This document shows, piece by piece, positions 1-14,844 of a stretch of 64,000 nucleotides of DNA; position 1 is the first letter of the stretch; each line of letters starts with the position of its first letter. This stretch comes from Ifrita kowaldi. Its lineage: Eukaryota; Chordata; Aves; Passeriformes; Cinclosomatidae. The stretch covers positions 140,313-204,312 of the forward strand of contig VZRS01012475.1 in NCBI GenBank assembly GCA_013398055.1, read 5' to 3'. The notes beneath the pieces were generated by a model. It was not told where the DNA came from and did not search any database. It saw only the letters and a list, made by a program, of their open reading frames with translations. Both the position numbers and the translations under genes were made by a program.

Positions 1-3000
1 TGAAATGCTGGGGGGTGGGAGCACAAGGAGCCAGGACACACTCCTGGGGTAGCACTGGGCTGCAGGGAGGGCACCCTGGGCATGTGCTTGGCAGGGGGTG
101 CAGCACACGTGTGTGCACAGGCACACGCTGCCCTGCCTGCCCACAGTGCCGAGCAGTGACTCCAATGGCCAGTCCTCCCTGAAAGAGCTTATTTAGCATC
201 TAGGTAGGAGAGCACAAAGGAGGCATGGAAGTGAACACAGTGAAGCCAGGTTTCCAGCTTTCCACCCTTTAAAGGATGAAAACATAAGGGAAGGTGTCAC
301 AAGTCAATTTACTTTGGCAGAGAAGGGGGAAAGAAACCCTGTGGGCTGGCTGGGGGCCAGGGGATTTGTGCCGGCCGCAGCCAGGGTGATGCTGTGCCGA
401 GGAACAGAGCAAGGTCTGTGTGTGGGGCTGGTGACCCAGCTCTGAGCACTGGGGAGGGCTGAAGGTTCTGCGGGGTGAGGGCTGCCGGTATCATCCGAGG
501 TCCTGGCCTGTGTCCTGCAGGGAATTCCTTTCCTTGCTCCAGGATGTGTGTGCGCCAGACCCTGTGTGTGTTTGGGTGTGTGTGTTGGAATGGGGGGTGG
601 AGGAGAAAAAATAACCTCCTTGGCATTAACCTTCACCTTCCTGGCTTTTTCTGCCCAGATGGACAAAGGAACTCTCTGAGGGACGAGCAAAGGAAGATCT
701 CGTTCCTCCATGCAGGGAAGCACACAGGCCTCTTTGCATGGAAGTTTTTAGGGAGACCTGAGTTTGTGTCTGTCTCTGGGGTCTCTCTCACTCTGTTCAC
801 GAATTTCCACATTCTGGACAGTCCTGAAGGAGCCTGAACACCAAACTTGCCAACCTGGAGGAAATAGTCAAGGTTTTAATCTAAACTGGAAGTGAAAGGT
901 GCATCTGTTCAGGCTCTTTAATCAGTAAAGTATGATCATGGTGTTGAGAGTTCAGTCCGTGTCAAACCCTCCCCACCTCACACCTCTAGCAATAATTCCA
1001 GCTCTGCTCACTGACACATCTGTTTGCAGCTGATTTTATTTTGGTGGGGTGATGGATACCAAAACAGAAAACAAGACAGATCTTATTTTAAAGGACATGG
1101 AAATCCTGCTCTCATCTAACAAGCTGTATCTATCTCCTAACCTGTAGTTCTTGTTTTTGAGTCCTACATATGGAAATTGTTACTCTGAGTTATTACAAAT
1201 AATTACTTCGTGACACTGGAATTCCTGGGCAGGGTATCACGCCCATGTTAAGGCTCCCTCAGACATGCTGCACTGCATTGGCTGTTCTGAGGACATCACT
1301 GGGGCAGGAGCAGGCTGCTGTCTGCAGCCTGTGATTGCTGTTCTGAGGAAATGGGCTGTGTGCAGGAGAGTTAGTCACAGTGCTCTGAATTGGGTGGAGG
1401 AGCTTTGCAAAACTGTCTCACCCTTAGAAGCATCACCAGGACCAGATTGGCCAAAATGTCATCAAAGTGTTTCCCTCAACTGCCTCCTGCTTTGGACAGC
1501 TGCTTATTGAGGTGGCAAAAACCCCTCGTAGGAAAATGACAAACATTTAGAAACAGCCCCAGTCTCCTTCCAACAGCTTACTAATTTGCCTGTGACCTCA
1601 CTCCTTTTGTAAAAGTGCATGTAAGAGTTCCAAGATTTAAATCTTGCTCTCTAACACCATCGTCCTGTGCTTCCAAAGGCGGAGCAGTTTAGAGAGCTCT
1701 CCAGGAAGTCAGAAATCTTCAAAATATTTCTACTAAGATGCAGCAATGCCCATATACCAAAGTTTGCCATCATCCCTCCTTGAACAGTGAGGTGCATCAC
1801 ACTGCCAGAAGATAAAAGCCCATCATTGTGCAAGTCTTGGGGCACTGTGAGGCACAAGTTGTGTGCATGAGATGGGTCAGAGAATGAGGTTCATGAGCCA
1901 CGTCACCGAGTTGGTGATGTGACACCCTCGCTCATCACACTGGCATTTGGGCAGAATGAGCAGCTCTTCTGCCGTCCATATTTCCAAGGATTTTATGGGA
2001 TCATTGTGAGACACTGTACAGTTAATAGGCATAATTTAGGAATAAAACAATCTCAGAAATAGATTTTTGTGACTCTCATGACAAATGAACAAAGACAATA
2101 ACATATTTGTTTCTGTTTTCTTACTTTTCTGCACAAAGGCCAAAACACTTCAGAAAAGAAACAAAATGAAACCAAACCAAACAGTTAAAAACAAACAAAT
2201 GAAACAAAATGAAACCTACTTTATGTTTATTTTTCTATTTCTTTTTTTTTTTTTTCAAATTAACCTTGGGTAGCTTGAAATTAAACTATTAAAACATATA
2301 AAGCTGCTGTCTTTTGACATCTCACATTTTTTCAGGCTTTCTGGACTGGATACAGGTGGCTGTCGTTGCTGGAAATATTGGGGGCATTTGGTCTGAACAA
2401 GTGTTCCTAGTTTGCTCGATATTGCTGATTCTTTCTGCCCATCTTCACCAGGAAACTGTTGCTTGCTGATAAAGGAGGAAACCAGAGGAGAAAAGAGAAA
2501 TAAACTCTGGGGACTTTGGCTTCCATTTGGGCTTTAGGACTTTGGCTGGAGATGCTCATCACCTTGGCAAAGAGAGCTCACACAGCGCTTGGGGAGAAAT
2601 GGCAAGGAGGGGACAGCAGAGCCCAGGAGCTCTGTCAGGAGCAAGGTTTGTCCAAGGGACAAGGTGATGTGAGAGTCTCTCTGAAACTCTCCACCCTCCA
2701 TGCCTGAGTTGATGCGTGTCAGAAGAAAGACATCTGATGGCAGCAAGTGTGGGGGTGTGGGGGCACTGGGGAAGGGGAAACTGCTGAGGAGAAGCAATTT
2801 TTCTTCTGTTCTGCTGTTTAAAGCTCATCCATTGGTTCACCCTGGCAGCCAAGATTGCCTACAGGGCTGGGAAGGGACAGTATTGCCTGAGTAGTTGCTT
2901 GGGAACACTGGAAGGAAACACTGATGGGAGAACAACAGGAACAGGGGGTGGTGGTGGTGAGCAGGTGTGAGCAGGATGGTGTCGGGACAGTGTATGTGAG

Positions 3001-6000
3001 GAACTGAACACTGCTGCTGGACCCAGCTCTCTGCCTTCTGGCCTTGCTCTCAACAATGTCTGCAAGGACTGTGAGGGCCACATCCACGCCTTCTTCCAGC
3101 AGGAAGGAGCTGTTAGGGGGTAAGGTGGCTTTGTGAGGATATGTGTGAAGGTGGTTTCAAAAGACAAAATATACTGAACTTTGTGCCTCCTTTCTGTGGG
3201 CCAGTTTAATCCATCAGGGACTCATTGAAGGGGGCAAAAATGAGATCTGATCAGCTCAAGGAATGAAGAAAGCAGAATTCCTCCTGAGCTTTACCCAGTA
3301 CATTACTGACCTCTTGCTTTACCGCAGCTCTGTCTTAGCTCAAAGACCAGGACACAGGTGACCCCTCTGCATGGACAGAGGTGTCCCTCCTCCTTGTAGG
3401 ACCAGGGCTCAACTCTGCACATTTTGTCAGACAGCATTTCTCTGAACTGTTGGACTGCTGAAACTCCCTGACCCGTGAAACGAGAGTTGGGAGATGTGTA
3501 ACTTGTGCCTTTGACATGCATGAAATATCCACTGCAGTCAGGCTCCCACCCACACCTGGAGGTGCAGGCGCACCCTCACAACATCACCAGCCAACAGGTT
3601 GGAAATTCACACCCCAAGGCTTTTAAAATGGTTTTAATTTTTTGTGGGTTTCCCCCCCTTCCTTCTTTGCACTAGTGCCACACGCTTCCTAGGATAGGAA
3701 TTAGTAGGAGAAAAAATGATGATGGAGACAGGCAAGCAGAAACATCTGTCAGCCAAATGGTTACCCAGAACCGAAGCTCCAATTTTCAGTCCATGAATGG
3801 CACTTTTTGTCTCTGCTGGAGGGTGAATTTGGGTGAGTGCCCAGGAGCCAAACAAGAACTGAACAGAGAAAGCATCAGCACAGTCAGTAATGCAGGAAAA
3901 GGCAGAATTTTTGTGGAATCTTCACTCTTTCCTGCTGGTTTCCTGCTTGCTACATGTGAGCCACAGAGACATCTTTTGTATTGCAAAGTAAAGCACAGCA
4001 GTGATTCTGGGATGACCAGACTGAGAAAAATAGCCCATGGATAACCCACTGCCATTAACCTGACTTCAACTTTTGTTATGATGTGCAAGTCAACTAAAAA
4101 CCGCTCTGATTGCCAGGAGTTTGGTCAAAGTCGTCATTCTCTTTATTTTCTCATTCCTTTGGTGACAGCCTGGCAGCCACCCAGCATCAGGGAGGATGGT
4201 CACGCTGGAAGCCAGAGCCGTGACCAGACCTATCGATGTCACATACAGGCACCCAAGCAGCTCCACACCTGCATGGGTTTTCCTTCTCATAGCAGCAAGA
4301 GTTTCTATTTATTGATGTATGCTAACCTACATCTATTTATTCAGGAAAACCTTTATCTGGAGATCTCCCAAAGCTTTTTTTTTGGTGCAAGGACTAGTAA
4401 AAACCTTTCACATGAGTTTCCTGCTGTTGAAGGACAGAAATAAAGCTGGACATTCACTAAGAAGTTTCTTTCATTTTGTTTTAGACTTCATTTGGCAGTG
4501 AGGTTGTGTGATTTACGGTGAACACCACATCCAGCACAAGGCTGGTGTAAGCTATGTGTGTGTGTGTTTTTATAAAGAGATTACATTTATCTCAAAACCA
4601 GAAGGCTGCTGGGGGTGACTTTCCCAGGGTCCTTACAGTATCTTGCAAAGAAAGGAGGGAAAAAACCCAACATAAAGCCTTACAAAAAATATCATACTGC
4701 AGTTTTGGAATGCTTCCACTACAAAAGCTTGACCTACCCAAGAACAAAACTCAGACTAAATGAGTCTGCTTTTGAAAGAAATGCCTGCTTTCTTTTGAAA
4801 GAAAACAGTCCATGCCCCATCCCAAGGCAACTGGCTTATGAGCAAGTGCTAGAGAGATGGGAGTCTCAGAGATAATTCACTAACCAATCCTCTGGTATCA
4901 TGGCTCCAACATGATTAATTCATGTGGAATTTGTAATAATATTAGTCTGGTGACTTCATTTGTTATACATGTTACTGCTGTTAGAACAGCAATTCTATAA
5001 TCCAATACATTACCTAAAAGATACAGAGCTCACAGCCATCTGTGCTGTACCTGCTTATGAGGTTCTCTGGATCTCCTCTGCAATTGCTGCCCAGTTCTTT
5101 ACCCCTGGTAGCTGAAGCTGTCAAAGGAAAACTGCTGGCAGTGATTTGGATGGTTTAGGTTTCAGGACTGGTCCAATGTCCCAGCGTGTTTAGACTTTGT
5201 TTTGGTGCTGCTCCACTCACTGAGAAATCCTCACTTCATTCAATTTGTCATTATTGAGTTTTGGTATTAACTTTTTTTGTCCTCTTTCCCATCACCCTCA
5301 TCAAATCTCTCCTCTTTATCCCTGCTCTTAATTCTCTCACCTGACAGATACTGGGGGTCTGCTGACCTTCCTTCTGTCCACAGCATGGCTCTCATCTTGA
5401 CTTGATTATTAGAAAAAGCAGGAAGAATTAAATAAGTTTAAAACTCTCTTTTGTTTGCCAAATATATGTGGAACAATCACAGCTACTGTCAGACGTTGCT
5501 GGACTTGGATCTTCTACTCAGGGTTTAGGTAGAAAGCCATTTTCAGTGCAGGCATCACTAAAATTCCCTCCATCCTGTTCGGCTCTCATCCAATAAAACA
5601 AACTTTGTGAGGTACTTAGAGCCAGATTAATGCACTTTTCTTGAGTTTGAGCCCTGCTCCCAGAAGCTACCCACTTGCCTGTGCATTCCCCAAGCCAGCA
5701 TGGCCAGAAGATTCCTGTGGGGATGCCCAGCACTGGAGATGACCCGGCTCTGTGGGGACAGGCACAGGGCTGCTTAATAACTCATGAGATCCAAATGCAC
5801 ACCCTGTAATCCCCTCCCTTGGGCTACCCTGATCACTCTGCAGGTCTGCACTATGAGTTTAACACATGGGAACTTCACAGCAGTTATAAAACTTTGGTGT
5901 CTGCATCATGAAATGCGTTATTAACAATCAATTTCTTTGTTCTCCCAAGGACATTTTGTCTCCTTCTATCAATGTACTCTGCAAACATCACTTAATGCAT

Positions 6001-9000
6001 TTCCCTTGGCTTCATTTCATGTTGTTGTTCTTCATTTTAGCTTGTATTTGAAACTAGTGGGATGAAACTGTGCAAAAAAGACACTTAAGATTGAAACCTA
6101 GTAAGAAAAATACCCTAACAGCAGATTCATAAAACCTTGGCAGCATTTCCCAGAGTGAGGGGATGGAAGCCCTGCCACTTAAATCATACTAGCCTGGGCT
6201 CAGTCTGCAGCTCAGGAATGTGTTGCAGGGAACCAACTTCAGCTAGGCCAAAGTGCCTTTCCACTCATATGAATATTCCCACCCCAGATGTGAGGCTTGG
6301 AAGAGGTGCCATGGAGTACAGGCAGTTCTTTGTAGTCTTCCAGTTTGATTTTCTTCTGTCCTCACTTTTCATCAAAAGTCCCTGGAATAACTGTCAGGTA
6401 GAAACATCTCAGAAATCATGAAATAATGTAAAAGCTTGCTGAGAACAAGTAACAATTTAGGGAAGGGCAGCAGATAAAGCAGTCCCTTGGCAGTGGCCAT
6501 CTCATTAGAACAGTCTCACCCTAGCTGAGCCAGGTGTATTCACTAGGAAGGTCAGGTGCTGATTCGTGCACCTGAGCTGGGAGCTGCCTGTGGCTGAGGA
6601 TGTGATCTCAGACTGGACACACAAATAGTTTTAAACAGTGAGTAAATAAAGGAAATGGTGAGGAGGAGTGTCAGAACAGAAAACTTGCAGAGGGTGAAGT
6701 ATGTTGGATCAATTACTGACTTTGAGCAATTTCTGCTGTGCTCAAGAGAAAAAAATGAGCTGTTTAAAAGATTCTAATGTCCTCCAAAACACATTAAAAG
6801 TCTTTGTTCTAAAATGCTTTTCTTTTAACTTAACGACCTTGAGAAGTTTTTGACTACTTTTCCATGGAAATGTGGACCACCCTGATTTTAGGAATAATCC
6901 ACATTGATTCCTTCCCGATCCCAATCCTGCTCCCATGGTATTTGTTTCCCTACAAATAGCAGGAGCAAAGAAGTTCGCTGGGCATTTGAAGAAGGCAGCC
7001 CTTCAAAACCATATTATCAGTGCATGCAGCCCTGATCCCAGTTGCTTTAGTATCCACAGTCTCTGAGCGTGGTACCACAATGCTACCTGCGATGCTGTCA
7101 CTCTCCTTGGAGAAAAGCCTCCTCCTGCTCTCTGGGTGGCAATCCTCTGCTTGCTACAGACTCAGCACATCCATTGCATCCCATTCTTGCCTGAACCCCT
7201 ACACAGTGTGCAACACTTCATTCATATTCTTGCTCTTTTGAGCCAAAACAACCTTCATAGTAGAACTAATTTTGTGATTATTTATATAAGAATATAAATA
7301 TTACAGTGCTTGAATTATGGTATGGCAGCTGATGGTCACTGAAAAAGAAGAAATAGAGCAGTGTTGGAAGGACCAAAATTTCCTGATGCTATGGGATATC
7401 CCAGTTGGCAGAGCAGTGTATAAACTACATACCTCCCAGATCACATCCCTCCAGCTTCCATTGATTCCCAGGCTGTGGCTATGCTGCTGAACAAAACATT
7501 CTCAGCTTAAGAGCTTCAGCACTGGGCCACTGATTGTCTATCCTACTTAATTATTAGCTCACACCCTGGCAGTATTTTAGCCTTTGCTAATAATACTCCT
7601 AAATGGTGCCTGAACATTGTTTGGACAATATCATAAATCAGAGGCAATTGCCAATAGGCAGCATGGGCGAGCGTACAGTTTCATGCTATGCAAACACTGC
7701 TCAGAGGAACTGCAGCACAGGATGAGTTTTCTTTCATGTGCTTTGAACTGAAAAAAACCACATGAAAAATTAAGGCTTATGCTTTAGGAACACAAAGGCT
7801 CCACATGTGGATTCGAGGGCTTTGTAATGTGGACACAACCAAACTCATGCTGTTTGATCCTGGGGCTCAGGAATGGCCTGTTCTGCTCAGAGTTGTGGGC
7901 AGAGCTGGGTGCTCCCCACAGGGTGGCATTGGCTGGACCATGGCCAGCTCAGGGCACCAGGCTGTCTGGCTGACTCTGTGATCCAGGCTCCTCAAGGCAC
8001 TGCTGTGTCGTGCTGTGGGCTGCAGGTTAGGAGGGAAGAAGCTTTTCTACTGGAAGAAAAACTCTCCTTTAAAGACAGGAATGAAAGAAAATGGGAAGCA
8101 GTCCCACTGTGCCACTTTAGCCTTTACTGGACCTTGTCAAACTTTGTTGCTAATGCATTTAAATTTGGTGTACAGCTGAAATGCAGAAGGTTTCAGGGGT
8201 TTGTGTCTTTCAAGTTCTTCCTACTAGAAAGAGTTTTCACTGCAGTGGTCTCACCAGGACCTCTCTTCTCACCGGACAGGCAGCTTGCCAGCAGCGGCAC
8301 CAGGCTGGGCTGCAGTCAGCACTGGCAGGGCTGCCCAGTCACCCTGGTAGCAGCTTCCATGGCTGCCATGGCTCTAGCTCCATGCCTGGCTTCTCAGGCC
8401 CCAGAGGACTTCAGCCCCTTTCAGATATGCTGTCTTCCTCAGACCCTGCAGCCGTCTGCTGCCCCGCACAAAGGAAGGGAGAATGAGGAGAGCTGGGCAC
8501 CCGTGCTGAGGCTGATGGCCAGGGCTGCTGGGCAGGTACCCACCCAAAGTGGCAGGTTTGGGATAGGCACAGTCTGACTGGCCAAATGCTGTCAGCATGT
8601 GGCAAGCACAAGAGAGACTAAAGCCAGGACTTTGTGAGAAGTGAAATGCTCCCAATCTTTTTTATGTGAGCTAAAAAAATTGGGGAAGAGAAACTTGCTT
8701 TCAAGCTATTGTCACACTGTACATGCGGGAAAATGTGTGTCTGTATAAACTGAGAAAGGTTTAAGAGACAAAGAACCCCAAATTCTCAGGTCACATGAAG
8801 TAAGAGATATTTTTTATCATTCCCATGGTCACATGATGCAAAAGGCTAAGAACCAAGGGCTGAAAGAAAAAAGTATCTGAAATGTGCATTTATTTTATTC
8901 TTCCCACGTTTTTTGCAAGTGAAAAATGTTACATATGTAAAGAAACTGGAGAGCCCTCTCACTTCATCAAATAAAGGAAAGGAAATGTGAGAAGGACCAT

Positions 9001-10321
9001 GCCGCACTCAGTATGCATATATACTGTTATTTATCTCCCAAAGATTGCTTAAAGTGAAAAAATGTGTCCCTGAGTAGAAAATAAAATGTTTCATTCCCTA
9101 AGAAAATGACATTGCAAACCACATTTTCATCATTGCACCAGTAACAGTGTGACTTGGGAGCTGCTCAAAGGGGATGAACGACCTCTGTGTAGCTGTGAGC
9201 AGGAAAGCTTGTGGGACCCCAGGGATGGGCGTCAGAGCCCTGCAGAGATGCACAGGGAGCTCTGGGTCTGCTGCAGGAGTGAGGCACATTGGCATGGCCA
9301 CACAGCTAGAGAGCAGGCACCGACATTTTGTCTGCATCGGCCTTGGCTCTCCACACCACAGGCTCATAGGAACTCCAATTCCATTGCGAAGTGCAGGTAC
9401 TCTTGATGACTCAACTCAGTTGTCCTTGAAGAGTAATAATGTCTTTTTTTTGCCCCTGCTCCACTGTGGTTTGCAACTGCCATCACTCTTCCCAGCCCAG
9501 CCAAACCCGCTGTCCCTGCTTTCCCTGAGGCTGGTTCCCCTTCCTCAGGATGTGAGCTGCCTGTGGGTCAGCTCAGTTCCTTGTCTCATTTCGCATCCTC
9601 TCAGGCCTGGCACAGGCCCCTTTCCTGGAGGACATTCCAGTGATGAGTACTCACTTGCACCCTGACCAATGCCACATCCACACACCCAGCGCTGGCTGTG
9701 TGACACGGTCTGCCACTCACCCATCCCTTTTGTTCCTCAAGTTTCCCCTGTCTCAAGGCATTAGTAGCATGAAACTCATCACAGTGCTCATCCCAACTGG
9801 AAACACCTGCAAAACCTGAGGGACTGTAACTGCCAGATAGCAGGGAGGAACTTTGCCTGGGTCAGGCTGAAGGATGCAAAGTCAGGCCACTGGGGGAAAG
9901 ATGGTCACTGTGACCCTATGCAGATGCACGAGGTGCCCTGTGCCCAGGAATCAGGCCCATGGCAGGTGTTTGCCATCAGCTGTGTGCACACAGTACCCAG
10001 AAACACTTAGGTGACGGTCCCTGAGCACACACTGTGCCTGGGGAGCAGTGCTGGGACAGGGATGGAGATGGCAGGCAGCACAGTGAGTTTGTTTACAGTT
10101 TGACAAGAACCAGGTTCTTGCCGTTACTGACAATGGCAGGCCCTGCAGAGTTTTCTTCTTCAACCGGGTCCCAGCAGAAAGCTGTGGCTGGCACAATGAT
10201 ATCGAGGGCCCCAGCAGGGCTGTCAGGAAGGCAATTCCCAGAACGAGGAATTCTCCGGTCCTGCAGCTTTCTGCAGTTACTGAGCGGGACTGGCTGGGGT
10301 TGACTGCGAATGAGCCTCCAG
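1..10321. other. No gene recognised
   Basis: No exon with a family resemblance was found on either strand, and moesin (MSN), expected on this side by synteny, is not seen. A-rich low-complexity sequence lies at about 2085-2240 and a short GT run at about 4555. Confidence 0.6.
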
Positions 10322-10800
10322 GCCCGTCAGCCGGCTCAAGCTTTATTTGCAGTATTTTTACACGGATTTAAAAAATAAAACCGGGCCTCCGGCCTGAAAG
10401 TCGTCCTTGTCCCTTTCTGACCAGCAGTCCTCTCGCTGGAGAGGCCGCGAGCCCAGAACCGCCAGGAATGTTCCCACACAGCTTCCACGGCACCACCCGC
10501 CGCGGAACGCGGGGGTCTGCCGGCCGCCAGCCCNCCGGCCGGGCAGGCCCCCCCCGCAGCTCCGGGCCCTGCCCTGAGCGACCGCCGCTCTGTGCTGGGG
10601 GAGCCCGGCCCCGGCCCGGCCCCGTCCCGAGAGCCGGCTCTGCGAGGCCGGGGGCAGCTCATTCTCCCCTGCAACCTCCGGAGACTGCGCCGCTCTCGTC
10701 GGTGTGCCGGTGACTTCGGGAACGCAGCGTCTCTCCCTCTGTGTCTCTCTCCCGTTCCTTGCACCAGTCACGCTAAATTTGACTTTGTATCTACTAAAAA
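10322..10800. promoter_or_regulatory. Orphan CpG island
   Basis: About 450 bp that is strongly GC-rich and full of CpG, in AT-balanced surroundings, with one N at 10534. Open frames run through it on both strands, but I recognise no domain. An AATAAA on the minus strand at 10342-10347 sits at its left edge and another on the plus strand at about 10375. It could be the promoter of an unannotated transcript or the end of a small minus-strand gene. Confidence 0.5.
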
Positions 10801-13800
10801 GTTGCAAATCCTTAGGTAAAATCTTAATATAACACAAACCTCTGATACATTTAAGAAACACTTTTAAACGACACTTGTCTTTGGGGCCTGCCGAATTCCA
10901 GGCTGAGGCTATCCCGACAGGACACTACTGGAGCAGCCGTGTCCCTGCCCGAGCACAGGACCCGTACACAGCCTGCCCATCGGGCTGGGTATTTACCTGC
11001 TCAGAGAAGTGACTGTGCCTCGCGTTACCCTGTCTGCTCCAGGTTTAAGACTCAACATTCACCATTCACATTTGCTCAGCCTTTGACAGGAAGCCATGAG
11101 AAGGGCTGTGTCCCTGCCAGCCCTTCTGATCAGCCCTGCAGGCAGATGGATGGCCTGACTCCTTGCCTGTGAGCATTTCAGCAGATAATCAGTGATCTGA
11201 CACTAACACCTCACTCAGGCCATGTGCTCTAATGGGCAATTTCTTGTCTTTCTTGGTGCCAAGTCTAAGTTCACTGTCTGGATAAGGCTGGGGTGCTGCT
11301 TAAAATAGACTTTATGTGCCTTGTTGGATTTGTGCAATGTGCCATAAGCTGCTTTGGAAAGAGACATTTGTGTATACATTTGAACTTTTCAGTCTGAGCG
11401 TTTTTAAAGCTCATTCACATCCTGGGATAAGATTAAGCCATCAGGGTCAATAAAACCTCTTTCCTTCCTTGTATTTCCGTACTCTTGCCTGAAGGGATCT
11501 CTGATTCATACCTGACTGAGTAAAGGTTGTGAAACAACTCAGCTGCTTTGGGAATGGGGAGAAATCCCCAATTGCTACATGCTGGCCTTTCAGCCTTCAT
11601 CGCTGCTCTAGGCTGTGTCACGAGACACTGCAGAGGGAAGAGGTGTGCTGATGGAATTTCACTGGACTGGAAAACACCCTGGAATGTCTCAACAGCTCCA
11701 AAACAAGAGGGAAGATGTGATGGAAATAGATAATGGGTGTTGGAGAGATTCTGGTTTGTTTGGTGTGTCTGTCCCAGTTCAGCTATAGTGTGAAGGCATA
11801 TGACTTAATAAATAATCTCTTAAGAGTCCAAAAGAAAAGAAAAGGCTGCCCAAGTTATGAGGGCTATGGTCTTCTTTCAAAGTACAGTTTTGTCCTGGGA
11901 ATGGTGAGAAGCCTTGCAGCAGCCAAGGCAATGCTTATGAAAACCAGGGCTCCCATTTTTGCAAACTTGCTGGCAGTTGTACCAACCCACACAATTCTGT
12001 TTTGGCTTTTCTTGTGCCACTCTGAAGACGTCTGATGAAGCAGGTGATCCTGCTGTGACAGATGTTTTGTCACAATGCCTGTGAACATCTTCTGTGTCCC
12101 AAATGGGGAGGTTTGATGTAACGGTTACAGGGTGGCCTAGCAGCATGATAGCTCATATACTGAGAGACAGAGGTGTGTTGTACAGAAAACCCCTTTTGTT
12201 CTGTTACGATGGTCTTGGGGAAGCACTTCATTGCCACAGAGAAGGGTGGCTGATGTAAACCCAACTGTCACTGTTGAGCAACACAGCAGGCGAGCTGCAA
12301 GCTGGAGCCCCGCGGTCACGTACTTCCCTTTGACAGTGACCCTGCAAGCAGAGGCAGTGGTGTCGAAATGCCCTCTGTGTTCTAAAAAGGGGGTGAGTGA
12401 TACTTGCACATCTGCCTCCTCCCGGAAGCCCAAAGTGAAGGGTCTGAGAGTGGTCAATGCTCGAGGGACAGCTCTGTGACACTGTAGCAGTTGCCTGTGG
12501 AGTGCAGGACTGATAAACACATCTACTTGGTGTTTAGGTGTTCCTGGTATGCTGGTCCCATGCTGTTTCTGCAGTCATTTCTGAGGCTTAACCGAAGAGC
12601 AGAACATCTGCCCCGGATCCGACTAGGGGCTGGCTGACCCAGCACCCTATCACTTGGGGTTCACCAGCAGCAGATGCTAAAGGAAGAAAGGAAGAACTGA
12701 GCAACTGGTATCTCTCTAGTTGCAGTCCCGGTTTCCAGTTATCTGTAACTTAGGAGCCCTTAGAAGTGGTATCTCCAAACATGAAAGGCCTGATGTGGTT
12801 TTCTTTCCTGACTGCCAATTGCTTTTGCCAGCACTGGCCCCTTGAGCAATGGGAGGGCAGTGTGAGAGCACCATGACAAAGCTGCTTTTCCTGCTGTATT
12901 CCCATGTGGGAGAGAGCCTGGCACGGCACAGAGACTGTAGTCGCAGAGTAGGAGTGTGCGAGTTCCCCACAGGCCTTTGCCTGCTATGCCTTGTAGCAAT
13001 CAGCAGTGCTTTGTACCCAGGATATTCATTTGGTAGGATCTCCAGAAAGTAGCAGCAGAGAAACTTGGTTAATATGTAGTTTCTGAAAGTAATATGCAAA
13101 GAAAAGAAATTTCAGTTATTGCATATTCAGTAAAAGACAGCGATGAGTGTCAGAAGGACAGTTGCTCTCTGCCTTCATTGTCTGTGGAAAAGAATTGGCA
13201 CAATCCTCTCTCTGACAATTTAAATGCTTGCTAAATATTTTTTATGGAAAAAAAAATGAATCCAGGGTTGTCTTTTTAGAGTTGCAGGGTTGGATTCTGT
13301 TCTCAGGGATAATGGGCATGAAGTAACTGTACTGATTACAGCAGTGAATAAAGCAGCTCCATAGCTCCTGATTTTTTTAAGAAATAAAGTCTATCAATCT
13401 TTAATACCTAGAGTAAGACTTTACTCTATGTAATAAAATTACTGCAAGAAAAAAGATAGTCCTTTGAGGGAGCAAATATGGGAAAATATAGCTTTATTTT
13501 TCAATGATGGAAAATTTCAAGGCTGGAATTAAAGGAGGTAAGTGGCTGCAATACAACTTTATTTTGAAGCAAAATCTCTAGACAAGCACCTATGAACAGA
13601 GAATTGGTCTCAACTGAACAGGTATGTCAGACTTGGGGAAAAAAAGGAAGTCTGGTTTTCCTCCACACATATAAAAATCCAGGTGTACTCATTAAAATTA
13701 AATAAGTTGAAGCTACCTGAACTTGCTTGACCTCTGGCTGGTGCTATTTTGCTGCTTCTTTAGGGCTAAGTATCAACACTACTGCTGTTCCCTGTATGCT

Positions 13801-13927
13801 ATTCTTAATCGTGTATGAGGTACAGGATGTCTTTTGGGTCACTCAGTAGCTGTGACAGTTAGTGGGGTTTTCTTATCTCTCACTGTCCATCAGAAAAACA
13901 GCTTTGAACCTCCTGGTTGGTGTCTGC

Positions 13928-13986
13928 CTTTTTTTTCCCCTCTCCCGCTCTCTCTGTCTCTCTTTCTCTTTTTTTTTTTCCCCCTT
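13928..13986. repeat. Pyrimidine-rich tract
   Basis: CT/T-rich run including CTCTCTCTGTCTCTC and poly-T, followed by CCCCC. Low complexity only. Confidence 0.75.
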
Positions 13987-14844
13987 AACCAGAGGTCTAA
14001 AATAAACGTGCCAAACACATAATCAGCCATGAACAGAAACATCCTCTGTTTGCTGGAGTGCAGCCTCTGACTCTTGTTGCTGTGCACCTGCCTGAAAAGA
14101 GGGCAGGAAGGGAGGATGGCACTGACAGGAAAACTTGGAGGTCCATGTGGTATGTTGATTTGGTTTTTTTTTTTCTGAACAAGGTGAAGAATGGAAATGG
14201 GAACAAGATGTTCACATGACCCAAAGCTCAGGCTGGCCAGTGAGGCAGGGTTCAGCTGAGTGAGTTCTGCTGACAAGACCTGGCAGTTGAGAAGTCTTGT
14301 ACCTAGAGGCAGGCTGGTGGTGAGGATGAAATGTCTCTAAGTTTGCTGGCTGAAGAGATCCCTGCCCAGTTCCCAGCTGTGAGGCTTAAAGACCAAGGTG
14401 TTGGGAGGATCTCCCAAGTGAGTTCCTCCATCATGCTCAGTTTGGCCTTTGAGGAATAGTTGTGGTATTTTCCTGCACTGTTGCAGGTTGTTTTAGTGCC
14501 TAGAGCGAAGCTGTCATAATCAGCCATCTTCTGGAGGGAAGGAACTGTGAACACACTCACCCCATCTTGCTCCCTGGAGAATCCAGCACCATGAATGCTT
14601 CCAGAGGCACAGGAAAGTGCTGCAGTGGCAGCTCAAGGCTGCTCATGGTCTCCCCTTTCCTCCTCTTCTCGCTCACATGGTCACTGTGATCGCTCACATA
14701 AACAGCCTTCTTTTCATTGTTTCCCCTGTGTGCATTCATGCTGGGCTTACACTGGGCCCCATAGCTTCTCCCAAGCAGCACCTGTAATGCTGAGAAGTGT
14801 CAAAGCTCACCCATATCTCGACAAACTGAAAAGGGTGGTGTTAT

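Noticed and set aside
7873..8577. 234-codon open frame on the plus strand
   Set aside because: No domain, no splice context and composition like its surroundings; a chance open frame.
10592..10740. Ig-like reading (GRGQLILPCNL) in the CpG island
   Set aside because: Only a single Cys context; no Trp or second Cys follows, and the flanks are not Ig-like.
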